A stretch of DNA of 64,000 nt from Leclercia sp. LSNIH1 (GCF_002902985.1 NZ_CP026167.1:1240001-1304000), one strand, 5' to 3'; counted from the first letter of the stretch, positions 7,022-16,042 are shown. Notes: generated by a model not told the origin, from the sequence alone. Numbers and translations are program-made.

Positions 7022-8608
7022 ATGAATCGTAACGCACGGGACAAGGTGCTGAGGATAGTCGGGGTTATCATGGTAGTTTTGCTACCTGTGATGCTTGCGC
7101 TATGGTTTGCTCAGCAACGCGCGGTCAACGAAACAAGCAGTCAACTTCGCTCATTTGCCGCACTCGCTTTAGACAAAACCGAACTGGTTATTCAGCAGGT
7201 TGAACTGGCACGTCAGGCGGCTGAAAAATACTCGGGTGATATTTGTACACCGGAACACCGACAATATATGTTAAATATTGTCCGGGGCCGACTCTACATT
7301 GCCGACCTGCTGTACGCCGAAGGTAAAGAGTTTCTCTGCTCAACAACCAGCACGCCTGAAAACCCCTATTTAATTTCTGCTGCCAATTACCAACGCGCGC
7401 CTGACGTCTCTATCTATTATTACCGCGATACGCCATTTTATGCGGGATATAAAATGACCTATATGCAGGTCGGTAATTATGTGGTGGTGGTTAATCCTCT
7501 GACCTATAGCGAAGTCATGTCATCCGACCGCTCCCTGGCGTGGGGGGTATTTGATACGGTGAACAACGACTTTTTCTCCATTAGCGAACAGGCAAAAGAA
7601 AATGCCTTAAAAAAGCTGATTGGCGATAACGAAGCTATATTCCAGAAAGAAGGTCGTTTTTACACTATTGTTCGCTCCGAGAAACGCCCGATTGCCGCGA
7701 TTGTTTCGACCACCAATCAGCGTTTTTATGAAGTTCTCTATTATCAGGCAACGTTAACCCTGCCGCTGGGCATGATCAGCAGTATTATCATTTTACTGAT
7801 GTGGTCGCGGACGCGACGCGAATTTAATTCACCAGGCCGCTTATTGCACCGGGCATTAAATAAAAGACAACTATGCCTGCATTACCAGCCGATTATCGAC
7901 ATAAAAACAAATGCGTGTGTCGGCGCAGAAGCGCTGTTGCGTTGGCCTGGTTTTAACGGTCCGGTAATGAGCCCGGTAGAGTTTATCCCGCTGGCAGAAA
8001 AAGAGGGGATGAGCGAACGCATCACCGATTATGTGGTAGAAGAAGTCTTCAGCGATCTGGGCCATTTCCTGGCCTGTAACCCGCATCTCTATATCTCCAT
8101 TAACCTCTCGGCAACGGACTTCCACTCTTCACGCCTGATTGCGATGATCACCGATAAAGCCCGACACTATAATGTGCGGGCCCAGCAGATCAAAATTGAA
8201 GTGACGGAGCGCGGTTTCATTGATGTCCCCAGGACCACGCCGGTGATCCAGGCATTCCGCCAGGCGGGATATGAAGTGGCGATTGACGATTTTGGTACCG
8301 GCTATTCCAACCTGCACAACCTCTACTCGCTGAACGTGGATATCCTCAAAATCGACAAGACCTTCATCGATACGTTGACCACCAACAGCACCAGCCATCT
8401 TATCGTTGAGCACATTATCGAAATGGCCCAAAGCCTGCGCCTGAAAACCATCGCGGAAGGGGTAGAAACCGTGGAGCAGGTGATGTGGTTGAACAAGCGC
8501 GGCGTTCAGTATTGCCAGGGCTGGCACTTTGCCAAGGCGATGTCACCGCAGGATTTCATGACCTGGCAACATCAGCCCGTCGCGGCAGCCCTTGCTCATA
8601 GCCACTAG
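7022..8608 (+). CDS. pdeC: cyclic-di-GMP phosphodiesterase PdeC (CSS-EAL protein)
   Basis: 528 aa when started at 7022, exactly the recalled length of E. coli PdeC/YjcC. Two membrane helices (about residues 12-32 and 235-258) enclose a periplasmic CSS domain; the cytosolic C-terminal EAL domain carries EALLRW, INLSATDF, EVTERG, DDFGTGYSNL, KIDKTF and AEGVET, so all metal and catalytic residues are present. In the CSS domain the redox-sensitive cysteines are at DICTP and FLCST; K-12 has CSS there, so one position is a conservative S-to-T change. The family is controlled by periplasmic thiol oxidation through DsbAB. It converges on soxS, and the two stop codons overlap inside CTAG. Confidence 0.95.
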   Translation: MNRNARDKVLRIVGVIMVVLLPVMLALWFAQQRAVNETSSQLRSFAALALDKTELVIQQVELARQAAEKYSGDICTPEHRQYMLNIVRGRLYIADLLYAEGKEFLCSTTSTPENPYLISAANYQRAPDVSIYYYRDTPFYAGYKMTYMQVGNYVVVVNPLTYSEVMSSDRSLAWGVFDTVNNDFFSISEQAKENALKKLIGDNEAIFQKEGRFYTIVRSEKRPIAAIVSTTNQRFYEVLYYQATLTLPLGMISSIIILLMWSRTRREFNSPGRLLHRALNKRQLCLHYQPIIDIKTNACVGAEALLRWPGFNGPVMSPVEFIPLAEKEGMSERITDYVVEEVFSDLGHFLACNPHLYISINLSATDFHSSRLIAMITDKARHYNVRAQQIKIEVTERGFIDVPRTTPVIQAFRQAGYEVAIDDFGTGYSNLHNLYSLNVDILKIDKTFIDTLTTNSTSHLIVEHIIEMAQSLRLKTIAEGVETVEQVMWLNKRGVQYCQGWHFAKAMSPQDFMTWQHQPVAAALAHSH

Positions 8609-8931
8609 TTAAGCTGATGGCGATAGTCGCTGGGGGTGCGATCAAATTCGCGGCGGAAGACGCGGGAGAACGTCTGCTGGGAGACATATCCCAGATCCAT
8701 GGCGATATCAAAAATGGGCCGCTGGGTGGTGCGTAACGCCTGGGCAGCCAGCAATAATCTGCGTTGACGAATGTATTCGCCCAGCGTCTGGTGCGTGACG
8801 GCGCGGAACATTCTCTGTAAGTACCACTTCGAGTAACCCGACTTCTTCGCCACCACATCAATACTCAAAGGTTGATCGATATGGTCATCCATCCATTCAA
8901 TAAGTGTCTGAATAATTTGTTGATGTGACAT
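8605..8931 (-). CDS. soxS: superoxide response regulator SoxS
   Basis: 108 aa AraC/XylS-type activator consisting only of the two-HTH DNA-binding domain, as in E. coli SoxS (107 aa); shared marks include AKKSGYSKWYLQRMFR and DLGYVSQQTFSRVFRR. SoxS activates oxidative-stress and multidrug-tolerance genes (sodA, zwf, acrAB and others in E. coli). The ATG at 8931 gives the MSHQ start of the family; the longer frame was rejected. Expression is set by SoxR at the promoter at 8991-9021, the classical divergent soxRS switch. Confidence 0.97.
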   Translation of the reverse strand: MSHQQIIQTLIEWMDDHIDQPLSIDVVAKKSGYSKWYLQRMFRAVTHQTLGEYIRQRRLLLAAQALRTTQRPIFDIAMDLGYVSQQTFSRVFRREFDRTPSDYRHQLN

Positions 8932-8990
8932 AGAGCAGCCTCTCTCTGGATACACCTGTATCGGTTGATTCGTCGTTTTGTCTGCGGGCG

Positions 8991-9021
8991 AGTATAATTC
9001 CTCAAGTTAACTTGAGGTAAA
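8991..9021 (-). promoter_or_regulatory. soxS promoter with SoxR operator
   Basis: Read on the minus strand: -35 TTTACC, 19-bp spacer, -10 TATACT. The overlong 19-bp spacer is the hallmark of MerR-family activated promoters. Inside it lies the 18-bp palindrome CCTCAAGTTAACTTGAGG (9000-9017), the SoxR binding site known from E. coli. It also overlaps the region upstream of soxR. Confidence 0.95.
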
Positions 9022-9029
9022 GAGGTTTT

Positions 9030-9488
9030 ATGGAAAAGAAATTACCGCGGATTAAACCGCTGCTGTCGCCGGGCGAGGTGGCAAGGCGTAGCGGTGTGGC
9101 GGTCTCTGCACTGCACTTCTATGAAAGCAAAGGGTTAATTAAAAGCATCCGCAACGCCGGCAACCAGCGCCGCTATACCCGTGACGTGCTGCGCTATGTG
9201 GCGATCATTAAGATTGCCCAGCGTATTGGCATCCCGCTGGCCACCATTGGCGAGGCGTTTGGCATCCTGCCGGAAGGGCATACCCTGAGCGCAAAGGAGT
9301 GGAAGGCTCTCTCTTCCCAGTGGCGCGATGAGCTGGACCGGCGCATTCACACTCTGGTGGCCCTGCGCGATGAGCTGGATGGATGTATTGGTTGCGGATG
9401 CCTGTCGCGCAGCGACTGCCCGCTGCGTAACCCTGGCGATAAGCTGGGCGAACAGGGTACCGGCGCGCGGCTGCTGGAAGAGGATTAG
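9030..9488 (+). CDS. soxR: redox-sensitive MerR-family regulator SoxR
   Basis: 152 aa. N-terminal MerR helix-turn-helix ([20 protein letters not shown]), dimerisation helix, and the [2Fe-2S] cluster motif with cysteines 119, 122, 124 and 130 (CIGCGC..SDC), spacing identical to E. coli SoxR. Oxidation of the cluster turns SoxR into an activator that untwists the soxS promoter. Divergent from soxS with the operator just upstream; AGAGG precedes the ATG. The C-terminal tail differs slightly in length from K-12 (154 aa). Confidence 0.97.
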   Translation: MEKKLPRIKPLLSPGEVARRSGVAVSALHFYESKGLIKSIRNAGNQRRYTRDVLRYVAIIKIAQRIGIPLATIGEAFGILPEGHTLSAKEWKALSSQWRDELDRRIHTLVALRDELDGCIGCGCLSRSDCPLRNPGDKLGEQGTGARLLEED

Positions 9489-9502
9489 CCGGACATATAA
9501 AA

Positions 9503-9533
9503 AACTAAAGCGCCACAACAGGGCGCTTTAGTT
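9503..9533. terminator. stem-loop downstream of soxR
   Basis: Perfect 12-bp stem AACTAAAGCGCC / GGCGCTTTAGTT with a 7-nt loop, 14 nt after the soxR stop. The A/T-rich flanks act as weak U-tracts on either strand. K-12 carries the small RNA RyjA in this interval; no equivalent could be demonstrated here. Confidence 0.65.
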
Positions 9534-9762
9534 ATTCCCGGTCTTTGTCTTTCTCTCTATCCCGCTGGTTCACAGGAGGGTTTCCCCCGACATCAACACC
9601 CCTCAGTCGAGCATCTGGTGGAGGTTCCGGCTTGTGCTGACACTTTAAGTCTAGGCCGCAGCCTTAGCTTTGCCAGCCTCATCGCGCAAAAACTCGGCAA
9701 AATTTTTTCGCCAGGTTGTGCAATTTTCTATAGTTAGTGGATACGCCTGACTGGAGATAACA

Positions 9763-10434
9763 ATGATAACGGTCCACCACCTCAATCAGTCCCGATCGCA
9801 GCGCGTGCTCTGGGCGCTGGAAGAGCTCTCGCTGCCTTACCAGATCGTTCTTTATCAGCGGGATAAGACCATGATGGCCCCCGCCACGCTGCGTAAAATC
9901 CACCCGCTGGAAAAATCTCCGGTGCTGGAGGACAACGGCCTGATCCTGGCGGAATCGGGCGCTATCCTCGAATATTTGCAGGAAACTTACGATCCCGGGG
10001 GACAGATGAAGCCGCAGGAGCGTGAGCTAAAACTGCAATACCGTTTCTGGCTCCATTACGCAGAAGGCTCGTTAATGCCGCTGCTGCTGATGAAGCTGGT
10101 CTTCGCCAGCCTCGGTAAACCGCCCGTCCCGTTTGGCCTGCGAACGCTCGGCAAGGTGCTGGGGCAGGGGGTAGAGAAGGCCTATCTTAACCGCCAGCTG
10201 GAAACGCATGCCCGCTTTCTGGAGTCCTCGCTGGAGAAGCATCGTTGGTTCGCCGGGGATCATCTCAGCATGGCGGACGTGCAGATGAGCTTTCCGGTCT
10301 TCGCCCTGCTGGAACGCGGCGGCATAGATAATCTTCCCCGCCTGCAAAACTGGAAGAAAAATGTCGAAATGCGTCCGGCCTGGCAGCGGGCGATCCAGCA
10401 GGGCGGGCCGTTCGAGATCCCTGGCGGGTCCTGA
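9763..10434 (+). CDS. glutathione S-transferase family protein
   Basis: 223 aa. N-terminal thioredoxin-like domain (HHLNQSRSQRVLWALEEL, then EKSPVLEDNGLILAESGAI, the cis-proline and Ser-glutathione motif) and C-terminal all-helical domain (SMADVQMSFPVFALLE). Such cytosolic enzymes conjugate or reduce substrates with glutathione. A ser at position 9 region (NQSRSQR) could serve the thiol. GGAG is 6 nt before the ATG. Located next to soxR, as in Salmonella from memory, which fits a role in oxidative or electrophile stress, but no SoxS box was identified. Confidence 0.9.
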   Translation: MITVHHLNQSRSQRVLWALEELSLPYQIVLYQRDKTMMAPATLRKIHPLEKSPVLEDNGLILAESGAILEYLQETYDPGGQMKPQERELKLQYRFWLHYAEGSLMPLLLMKLVFASLGKPPVPFGLRTLGKVLGQGVEKAYLNRQLETHARFLESSLEKHRWFAGDHLSMADVQMSFPVFALLERGGIDNLPRLQNWKKNVEMRPAWQRAIQQGGPFEIPGGS

Positions 10435-10457
10435 AATTGTTATCAAATTGCGCATTC

Positions 10458-10473
10458 ACGATAACGTTTGCGC
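10458..10473. promoter_or_regulatory. PurR-like operator, upstream copy
   Basis: ACGATAACGTTTGCGC compares with the PurR consensus ACGCAAACGTTTGCGT with the central ACGTTTGCG intact. It lies 260 bp upstream of ghxP, a purine permease known to be in the E. coli PurR regulon. Confidence 0.5.
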
Positions 10474-10601
10474 ATACTCTGTTCACTTCTTCACCGCCTC
10501 GCACGCATTTTAGCGAAAAACGTCAAAGTTAAGTTGAAAATGCCCGCATTGAGGACGGATAATCGTTTGCCTTCATTTCGACACCCGTTTTGTCAGCGCA
10601 A

Positions 10602-10617
10602 AGCTAAACGTTTGCTT
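10602..10617. promoter_or_regulatory. PurR-like operator, downstream copy
   Basis: AGCTAAACGTTTGCTT keeps the AAACGTTTGC core of the PurR consensus. It is 115 bp before the ghxP start and is the better placed of the two candidates for blocking the promoter. Confidence 0.5.
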
Positions 10618-10732
10618 TTTTTATGACTCCCCTTTTTGTCATAAACGCAGCACAAGGATATGACGTTTAGCGGGTCGTGGAGTGTCCGTCACGCTGACAG
10701 ACGACAATTATAATTTTCAGGGGATGTTTTCT

Positions 10733-12082
10733 ATGTCTACGCCATCTGCGCGTACCGGCGGTTCACTCGACGCCTTTTTTAAAATTTCTGCCCGCGGCAG
10801 CACCGCGCGTCAGGAGATCGTTGCCGGTCTGACGACTTTCCTGGCGATGGTCTACTCGGTGATCGTGGTGCCGGGCATGCTGGGTAAAGCTGGTTTCCCA
10901 CCGGCGGCGGTCTTTGTCGCCACCTGTCTGGTTGCCGGTGTCGGCTCCATCGTGATGGGCCTGTGGGCTAACCTGCCGCTGGCGATCGGCTGTGCCATCT
11001 CGCTGACCGCTTTTACCGCGTTCAGCCTGGTGCTGGGTCAGCAGATCAGCGTGCCGGTTGCGCTGGGCGCCGTGTTCCTGATGGGTGTGCTGTTTACCAT
11101 TATCTCTGCCACCGGTATCCGTAGCTGGATCCTGCGCAACCTGCCGCAGGGCATCGCCCACGGGACGGGGATTGGTATCGGTCTGTTCCTGCTGCTGATT
11201 GCCGCCAACGGCGTGGGTCTGGTTATCAAAAACCCGCTGGACGGTCTGCCGGTTGCGCTGGGTAATTTCGCCAGCTTCCCGGTGATCATGTCGCTGATTG
11301 GCCTGGCGGTGATCATTGGTCTGGAAAAACTGAAAGTGCCGGGCGGCATCCTGCTGACCATCATCGGCGTCTCCATTGTCGGCCTGATTTTCGATCCTGC
11401 CGTACACTTCTCCGGCGTATTCGCCATGCCATCCCTGAGTGACGAAAATGGCAACTCGTTGATTGGCAGCCTGGATATCGTAGGGGCGCTCAACCCGGTC
11501 GTGCTGCCAAGCGTGCTGGCGCTGGTGATGACCGCGGTCTTCGATGCCACCGGTACCATCCGCGCGGTAGCCGGTCAGGCTAACCTGCTGGATAAAGATG
11601 GCCAGATTATCGACGGCGGCAAAGCGCTGACCACCGACTCCCTGAGCAGCGTCTTCTCGGGTCTGGTCGGGGCGGCACCTGCTGCGGTGTATATCGAATC
11701 GGCGGCGGGTACGGCGGCAGGCGGTAAAACCGGTCTGACGGCGATCACCATCGGCGTGCTGTTCCTGCTGATCCTGTTCCTCGCGCCGCTCTCGTATCTG
11801 GTGCCGGCTTACGCCACCGCCCCTGCGCTGATGTATGTGGGTCTGCTGATGCTGAGCAACGTGGCGAAGATTGATTTTGCCGATTTCGTCGACGCAATGT
11901 CCGGCCTTATCACCGCGGTATTTATCGTGCTGACCTGTAACATTGTTACCGGCATCATGATTGGTTTTGCCTCGCTGGTGATTGGCCGTATCGTCTCAGG
12001 CGAATGGCGTAAACTGAACATCGGTACGGTGGTGATTGCCGTCGCGCTGGTGGTCTTCTACGCGGGCGGCTGGGCTATCTAA
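10733..12082 (+). CDS. ghxP: guanine/hypoxanthine permease GhxP
   Basis: 449 aa, the recalled length of E. coli GhxP (YjcD), beginning [17 protein letters not shown]2/AzgA-type transporter with 12-14 hydrophobic segments; [13 protein letters not shown] and [13 protein letters not shown] are the conserved substrate and ion motifs of the AzgA branch. Imports guanine and hypoxanthine with protons across the inner membrane. The frame extends 17 codons further upstream, but the family start and a AGGGGA site favour 10733. Likely repressed by PurR through the sites upstream. Followed by a terminator. Confidence 0.96.
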   Translation: MSTPSARTGGSLDAFFKISARGSTARQEIVAGLTTFLAMVYSVIVVPGMLGKAGFPPAAVFVATCLVAGVGSIVMGLWANLPLAIGCAISLTAFTAFSLVLGQQISVPVALGAVFLMGVLFTIISATGIRSWILRNLPQGIAHGTGIGIGLFLLLIAANGVGLVIKNPLDGLPVALGNFASFPVIMSLIGLAVIIGLEKLKVPGGILLTIIGVSIVGLIFDPAVHFSGVFAMPSLSDENGNSLIGSLDIVGALNPVVLPSVLALVMTAVFDATGTIRAVAGQANLLDKDGQIIDGGKALTTDSLSSVFSGLVGAAPAAVYIESAAGTAAGGKTGLTAITIGVLFLLILFLAPLSYLVPAYATAPALMYVGLLMLSNVAKIDFADFVDAMSGLITAVFIVLTCNIVTGIMIGFASLVIGRIVSGEWRKLNIGTVVIAVALVVFYAGGWAI

Positions 12083-12102
12083 GCCATATGCGGCGTAAAA
12101 AG

Positions 12103-12128
12103 ACGGGTGGCTCAGGCCGCCCGTTTTT
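12103..12128 (+). terminator. rho-independent terminator after ghxP
   Basis: ACGGGTGG / CCGCCCGT stem with one G-U pair and a 6-nt loop, followed by TTTTTATTTT. Confidence 0.8.
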
Positions 12129-12233
12129 ATTTTCAGGACACATCTCGTTGTCTTATGCGTTACTCTGGGAAAGGTACATTAAGGCACGATGCCAGTGGCC
12201 TAAACGAACAGAATTATCGCAAACAGGGAACGC

Positions 12234-13880
12234 ATGGAAATTTTCTTCACAATACTCATCATGACCCTTGTGGTCTCACTTTCCGGGGTAGTTACCCGCG
12301 TACTGCCCTTTCAGCTACCGCTGCCGCTCATGCAGATTGCCATCGGTGCTCTGCTGGCCTGGCCGACGTTCGGATTGCATGTCGAGTTTGATCCGGAACT
12401 GTTTCTGGTGCTGTTTATTCCTCCTTTGCTTTTTGCCGACGGCTGGAAAACGCCCACGCGCGAGTTTCTTGAGCACGGGCGCGAGATCCTGGGTCTGGCG
12501 CTGGCGCTGGTGGTTATCACCGTCATGGGGATCGGTTTTCTCATCTACTGGGTGGTGCCGGGGATCCCGCTGATACCAGCCTTTGCACTGGCGGCGGTGC
12601 TGTCGCCAACGGATGCCGTGGCGCTCTCCGGCATCGTCGGTGAAGGGCGCATGCCGAAAAAAATCATGGGCATCCTGCAGGGTGAGGCGCTAATGAACGA
12701 CGCCTCCGGTCTGGTGGCCCTGAAGTTTGCCGTTGCCGTGGCGATGGGCACCATGATTTTTACCGTCGGCGGCGCCACCGTAGAGTTCTTGAAAGTGGCG
12801 ATTGGCGGTATCCTCGCCGGGTTTGTGGTGAGCTGGCTGTATGGCCGTTCGCTGCGCTTCCTCAGCCGCTGGGGCGGTGATGAACCCGCCACGCAGATCG
12901 TACTGCTGTTCCTGCTGCCATTCGCCTCTTATCTGATTGCCGAGCACATTGGCGTGTCGGGCATTCTGGCGGCGGTGGCCGCGGGGATGACCATCACCCG
13001 TTCCGGCGTGATGCGTACCGCGCCGCTGGCGATGCGCCTGCGTGCCAACAGCACCTGGTCGATGCTGGAGTTTGTCTTTAACGGCATGGTCTTCCTGCTG
13101 TTGGGCCTGCAGCTGCCGGGCATTCTTGAGTCTTCGCTGGTGGCGGCAGAGGCTGACCCGAACGTCGACACCTGGATGCTCTTTACCGATATCGTGCTGA
13201 TTTATTCCGCGCTGATGCTGGTGCGTTTCGGCTGGCTGTGGACGATGAAAAAATTCAGCGTCCGCTTCCTGAAAAATAAACCGATGGAGTTTGGCTCCTG
13301 GACGACCCGTGAACTGCTGATTTCCACCTTTGCGGGCGTGCGCGGGGCGATCACCCTGGCCGGTGTGCTCTCCATTCCGCTGCTGTTGCCGACCGGCGAT
13401 GTCTTCCCGGCCCGCTACGAGCTGGTGTTCCTGGCCGCCGGGGTGATCTTGTTCTCGCTGTTTGTCGGCGTGGTGATGCTGCCCATCCTGCTGCAACATA
13501 TGGAGGTGGGCGATCACGTCCAGCAGCATAAAGAGGCGCGTATCGCCCGGGCGGCCACCGCGGAAGTGGCGATTGTCACCATCCAGAAGATGGAAGAGCG
13601 CCTGGCGGCCGATACCGAAGAGAACCTCGATACGCAGCTGCTGAAAGAGGTGAGCTCGCGGGTCATTGGTAACCTGCGCCGCCGTGCGGATGGCCGAAAT
13701 GACGTAGAGAGCTCGCTGCAGGAAGAGAACCTGGAGCGTCGCTTCCGCCTGGCCGCGCTGCGCGCCGAACGTGCGGAGCTTTATCATCTGCGCGCCACCC
13801 GGGAGATCAGCAACGAGACGCTGCAAAAACTGCTGCACGATCTCGATCTGATGGAAGCCCTGTTGGTTGAGAAGCCGTAA
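12234..13880 (+). CDS. yjcE: Na+/H+ antiporter YjcE (CPA1 family)
   Basis: 548 aa (E. coli YjcE is 549). N-terminal 400 residues form 12 or so membrane helices of the NhaP/NHE type, with the transport motif SPTDAVALSGI and the NDASGLVALKFAVA segment holding the ND pair expected for an electroneutral exchanger. The C-terminal 140 residues are cytosolic, charged and helical (MEERLAADTEENL, LRAERAELYHLRATREIS). Exchanges monovalent cations for protons at the inner membrane. AGGGAA before the ATG. In K-12 yjcF follows; here a CidR/CidAB-like block does. Confidence 0.95.
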   Translation: MEIFFTILIMTLVVSLSGVVTRVLPFQLPLPLMQIAIGALLAWPTFGLHVEFDPELFLVLFIPPLLFADGWKTPTREFLEHGREILGLALALVVITVMGIGFLIYWVVPGIPLIPAFALAAVLSPTDAVALSGIVGEGRMPKKIMGILQGEALMNDASGLVALKFAVAVAMGTMIFTVGGATVEFLKVAIGGILAGFVVSWLYGRSLRFLSRWGGDEPATQIVLLFLLPFASYLIAEHIGVSGILAAVAAGMTITRSGVMRTAPLAMRLRANSTWSMLEFVFNGMVFLLLGLQLPGILESSLVAAEADPNVDTWMLFTDIVLIYSALMLVRFGWLWTMKKFSVRFLKNKPMEFGSWTTRELLISTFAGVRGAITLAGVLSIPLLLPTGDVFPARYELVFLAAGVILFSLFVGVVMLPILLQHMEVGDHVQQHKEARIARAATAEVAIVTIQKMEERLAADTEENLDTQLLKEVSSRVIGNLRRRADGRNDVESSLQEENLERRFRLAALRAERAELYHLRATREISNETLQKLLHDLDLMEALLVEKP

Positions 13881-13889
13881 TGGTTGATT

Positions 13890-13957
13890 GCCCGGTGGCG
13901 CTGCGCTTACCGGGCCTGGTAAACCGTAGGCCGGGTAAGGCGACGCCGCCACCCGGC
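13890..13957. repeat. REP pair (BIME)
   Basis: Two inverted REP units, 13890-13915 and 13930-13957, each a GCCGGGT-type imperfect palindrome, between the convergent yjcE (+) and LysR (-) genes. Confidence 0.85.
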
Positions 13958-13958
13958 G

Positions 13959-14843
13959 CTATTCTCCCACCCAAAACCCTTCACAACATTTCAACCACGC
14001 CTGAGCGCTGTGCGACAGATAGACCCCTTCCCGCCAGATCATCCCCAGCTGCCAGTGCAGATCGCTCTGGAGCGGGATCCAGCGCAGGGTCTTTTTATCC
14101 AGCCGTTCGCAGATGGGCTGCGGCAGGATGGCAATTCCCACCCCCGCCTGCACCATGGCGGCCAGAAAGTCCCACTGCCCGCTGCGCACCGCGATACGCG
14201 GCTTAACGCCGTGCTGGTTGAACAGCTGCATCAGCTGGCGGCTGAGGGCAAAATCTTCGTTGTAGATCAGCAGCGGATGCTCGGCGAGGAGTTCAGGGTT
14301 GATGGCGTCGAGCGACAGCCAGCTGCCGGAGCGCGGCACCAGCACACAGAGCGGATGGCTGAACAGCGGCAGCGCCGTCAGACCGCTATCCTCTTCCACC
14401 GGCAGGGCGGTCATGGCCAGATCCAGCTCGCCGTTGATCACCGCCTGCTGGACGGTTAAGCCGCCAAATTCAGAAATTTTTAGCTCCACGCCGGGATAAC
14501 GCTGGCGAAACAGGCCGATAGGGCCCGCCATCATCATTCCTACCATTGGCGGGATACCGAGGCGCAGTATGCCCTTGTTCAGGTGGTTGATGTCGCCAAG
14601 CTCGGCCTCCAGCTGGCGAAACTCCGCCAGGATCGCCAGCCCGCGCTCAAACACCACGCGGCCTGTGTCGGTCAGCAGCAGCTTGCGCCCGTCGCGGATC
14701 AGCAGGGTACAGTTGAGTTCATCTTCGAGGTTTTTCAGCATTTTGCTGATGGTGGGCTGGGTAACAAAGAGCTTCTCCGCGGCGCGGGTAAAACTCTGCT
14801 GGCGGACCACTTCGACAAAGTAACGCAGCGTGCGTATGTCCAT
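13959..14843 (-). CDS. LysR-family regulator, CidR-like
   Basis: 294 aa. Winged HTH at residues 1-60 (RTLRYFVEVVRQQSFTRAA, VTQPTISKMLKNLEDEL) and effector-binding domain from 90. It is divergent from cidA-cidB homologues with a 101-bp spacer, the arrangement of CidR-type regulators, which respond to acetate or pyruvate overflow in Gram-positive bacteria. The role here is inferred from that context. The last codon overlaps the adjoining REP pair closely (stop at 13959). Confidence 0.9.
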   Translation of the reverse strand: MDIRTLRYFVEVVRQQSFTRAAEKLFVTQPTISKMLKNLEDELNCTLLIRDGRKLLLTDTGRVVFERGLAILAEFRQLEAELGDINHLNKGILRLGIPPMVGMMMAGPIGLFRQRYPGVELKISEFGGLTVQQAVINGELDLAMTALPVEEDSGLTALPLFSHPLCVLVPRSGSWLSLDAINPELLAEHPLLIYNEDFALSRQLMQLFNQHGVKPRIAVRSGQWDFLAAMVQAGVGIAILPQPICERLDKKTLRWIPLQSDLHWQLGMIWREGVYLSHSAQAWLKCCEGFWVGE

Positions 14844-14944
14844 GACTATTCCTCGAAACTATACCTTTGATGATTTTAATTCATTTCAGTCAATTACGGG
14901 CGCTGACTATACTGGCGCTCCGTCTCATTTTGAGGAAATCCCCC

Positions 14945-15355
14945 ATGACCGTGGCGTTAGGTCGCGTTACGCCTGCCGTCGTGCAACGACTCCAGGTACC
15001 GGTTCAGGTCCTGCTCTATGCCGCTCTTTTTGTCTTCGCTGAATACCTTGTTCGCTGGCTCCATCTGCCGCTGCCGGCCAATCTGGTCGGCATGGTGCTG
15101 ATGTTCAGCCTGATCCTCTGTCGCGTTATTCCTCTCAGCTGGGTGCGGGCGGGGTCGCGCTGGCTGCTGGCGGAGATGCTGCTCTTTTTCGTTCCGGCAG
15201 TGGTGGCGGTAGTCAATTACGTCCAACTGCTGATGGTGGACGGCTGGCGTATCTTTGCGGTGATCGCCCTGAGCACGCTGATGGTGCTGGGCGCGACCGC
15301 GTGGGTGGTGGATAAAGTCTACCGCTTTGAAATCAGCAGGCAGAAACATGACTAA
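14945..15355 (+). CDS. CidA/LrgA family holin-like protein
   Basis: 136 aa when started at the ATG at 14945, which has GAGG 11 nt upstream; a longer frame to 14867 has no such site. Four hydrophobic helices, with the family motif LPLPANLVGMVLMFSLIL and FFVPAVVAVV. CidA/LrgA proteins oligomerise in the inner membrane like phage holins and modulate murein hydrolase activity or export small acids. The last 8 nt overlap the next gene, so cidA and cidB are translationally coupled. Confidence 0.9.
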   Translation: MTVALGRVTPAVVQRLQVPVQVLLYAALFVFAEYLVRWLHLPLPANLVGMVLMFSLILCRVIPLSWVRAGSRWLLAEMLLFFVPAVVAVVNYVQLLMVDGWRIFAVIALSTLMVLGATAWVVDKVYRFEISRQKHD

Positions 15356-16037
15356 CTTTCAGGTCAGCGTCCTCTGCCTGGTGGTGACGCTGATTATCTA
15401 TTTTGCCAACAAGCGCCTCTACCGCCGCTTCCGTAAACTGCCCCTGATGCCGCTGGTTTTCACCCCGATCCTGCTGGTGATGATGCTGGTGTGGGGGCAT
15501 ATCTCGTGGCAGAACTATATTGGCGAAGCGCACTGGCTGCTGTGGCTGCTGGGTCCGGCGACCATCGCCTTTGCGGTGCCGGTCTACGACAACCTCGCGG
15601 TGATAAAACGCCACTGGATGTCGCTCTCTGCCGGGGTGATCACCGCCACGGTGGTGGCCGTCACCAGCTCGGTCTGGCTGGCGCGGTTGTTTACCCTGTC
15701 GGACGAGATCCAACGCAGCCTGGCGGTACGCTCCGTCACCACGCCTTTTGCCCTGGCGGCGGCAAAACCGCTCGGCGGACAGCCGGATCTGGTGGCGCTG
15801 TTCGTGGTGGTCACCGGGGTGTTTGGTATGGCGGTAGGGGACATGCTTTTTCTGCGCCTCTCCATTCGTGAAGGGATGGCGAAAGGGGCCGGGTTTGGCG
15901 CGGCCTCCCACGGGGCGGGCACCGCGCGCTCCTACGAGCTCGGCCAGCAGGAGGGCGTGGTGGCAAGCCTGGTGATGATGCTCTCCGGCGTGGTGATGGT
16001 GCTGGTGGCCCCGCTGGTGGCGTGGGTGATGTTCTGA
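15348..16037 (+). CDS. CidB/LrgB family membrane protein
   Basis: 229 aa with about seven membrane helices. LrgB family marks: VYDNLAVIKRHW, RSVTTPFALA, and the conserved GFGAASHGAGTARSYELG segment near residues 180-200. Acts with CidA in a holin/antiholin-like or carboxylate-export system in the inner membrane. The ATG at 15348 has AGCAGG before it; the longer frame begins with TTG. Overlaps cidA by 8 nt and is followed by a single REP. Confidence 0.9.
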   Translation: MTNFQVSVLCLVVTLIIYFANKRLYRRFRKLPLMPLVFTPILLVMMLVWGHISWQNYIGEAHWLLWLLGPATIAFAVPVYDNLAVIKRHWMSLSAGVITATVVAVTSSVWLARLFTLSDEIQRSLAVRSVTTPFALAAAKPLGGQPDLVALFVVVTGVFGMAVGDMLFLRLSIREGMAKGAGFGAASHGAGTARSYELGQQEGVVASLVMMLSGVVMVLVAPLVAWVMF

Positions 16038-16042
16038 TAAAT

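Larger units (their letters stand above)
10435..10732 (+). other. ghxP upstream region
   Basis: About 300 bp between the glutathione transferase gene and ghxP. It contains two PurR-like operators and an AT-rich promoter zone; no gene and no recognisable purine riboswitch (conserved loop-loop motifs absent) was seen. Confidence 0.5.

Noticed and set aside
9541..9762. RyjA-like small RNA after soxR
   Set aside because: Known in K-12 at this place, but no clear promoter or terminator pair for it was seen here.
10435..10732. Purine riboswitch in the ghxP leader
   Set aside because: The conserved loop-loop motifs are absent; PurR-like operators explain the regulation better.
12690..13952. 420-codon minus-strand frame across yjcE
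   Set aside because: His/Gln/Arg-rich composition typical of an antisense frame of a membrane protein.
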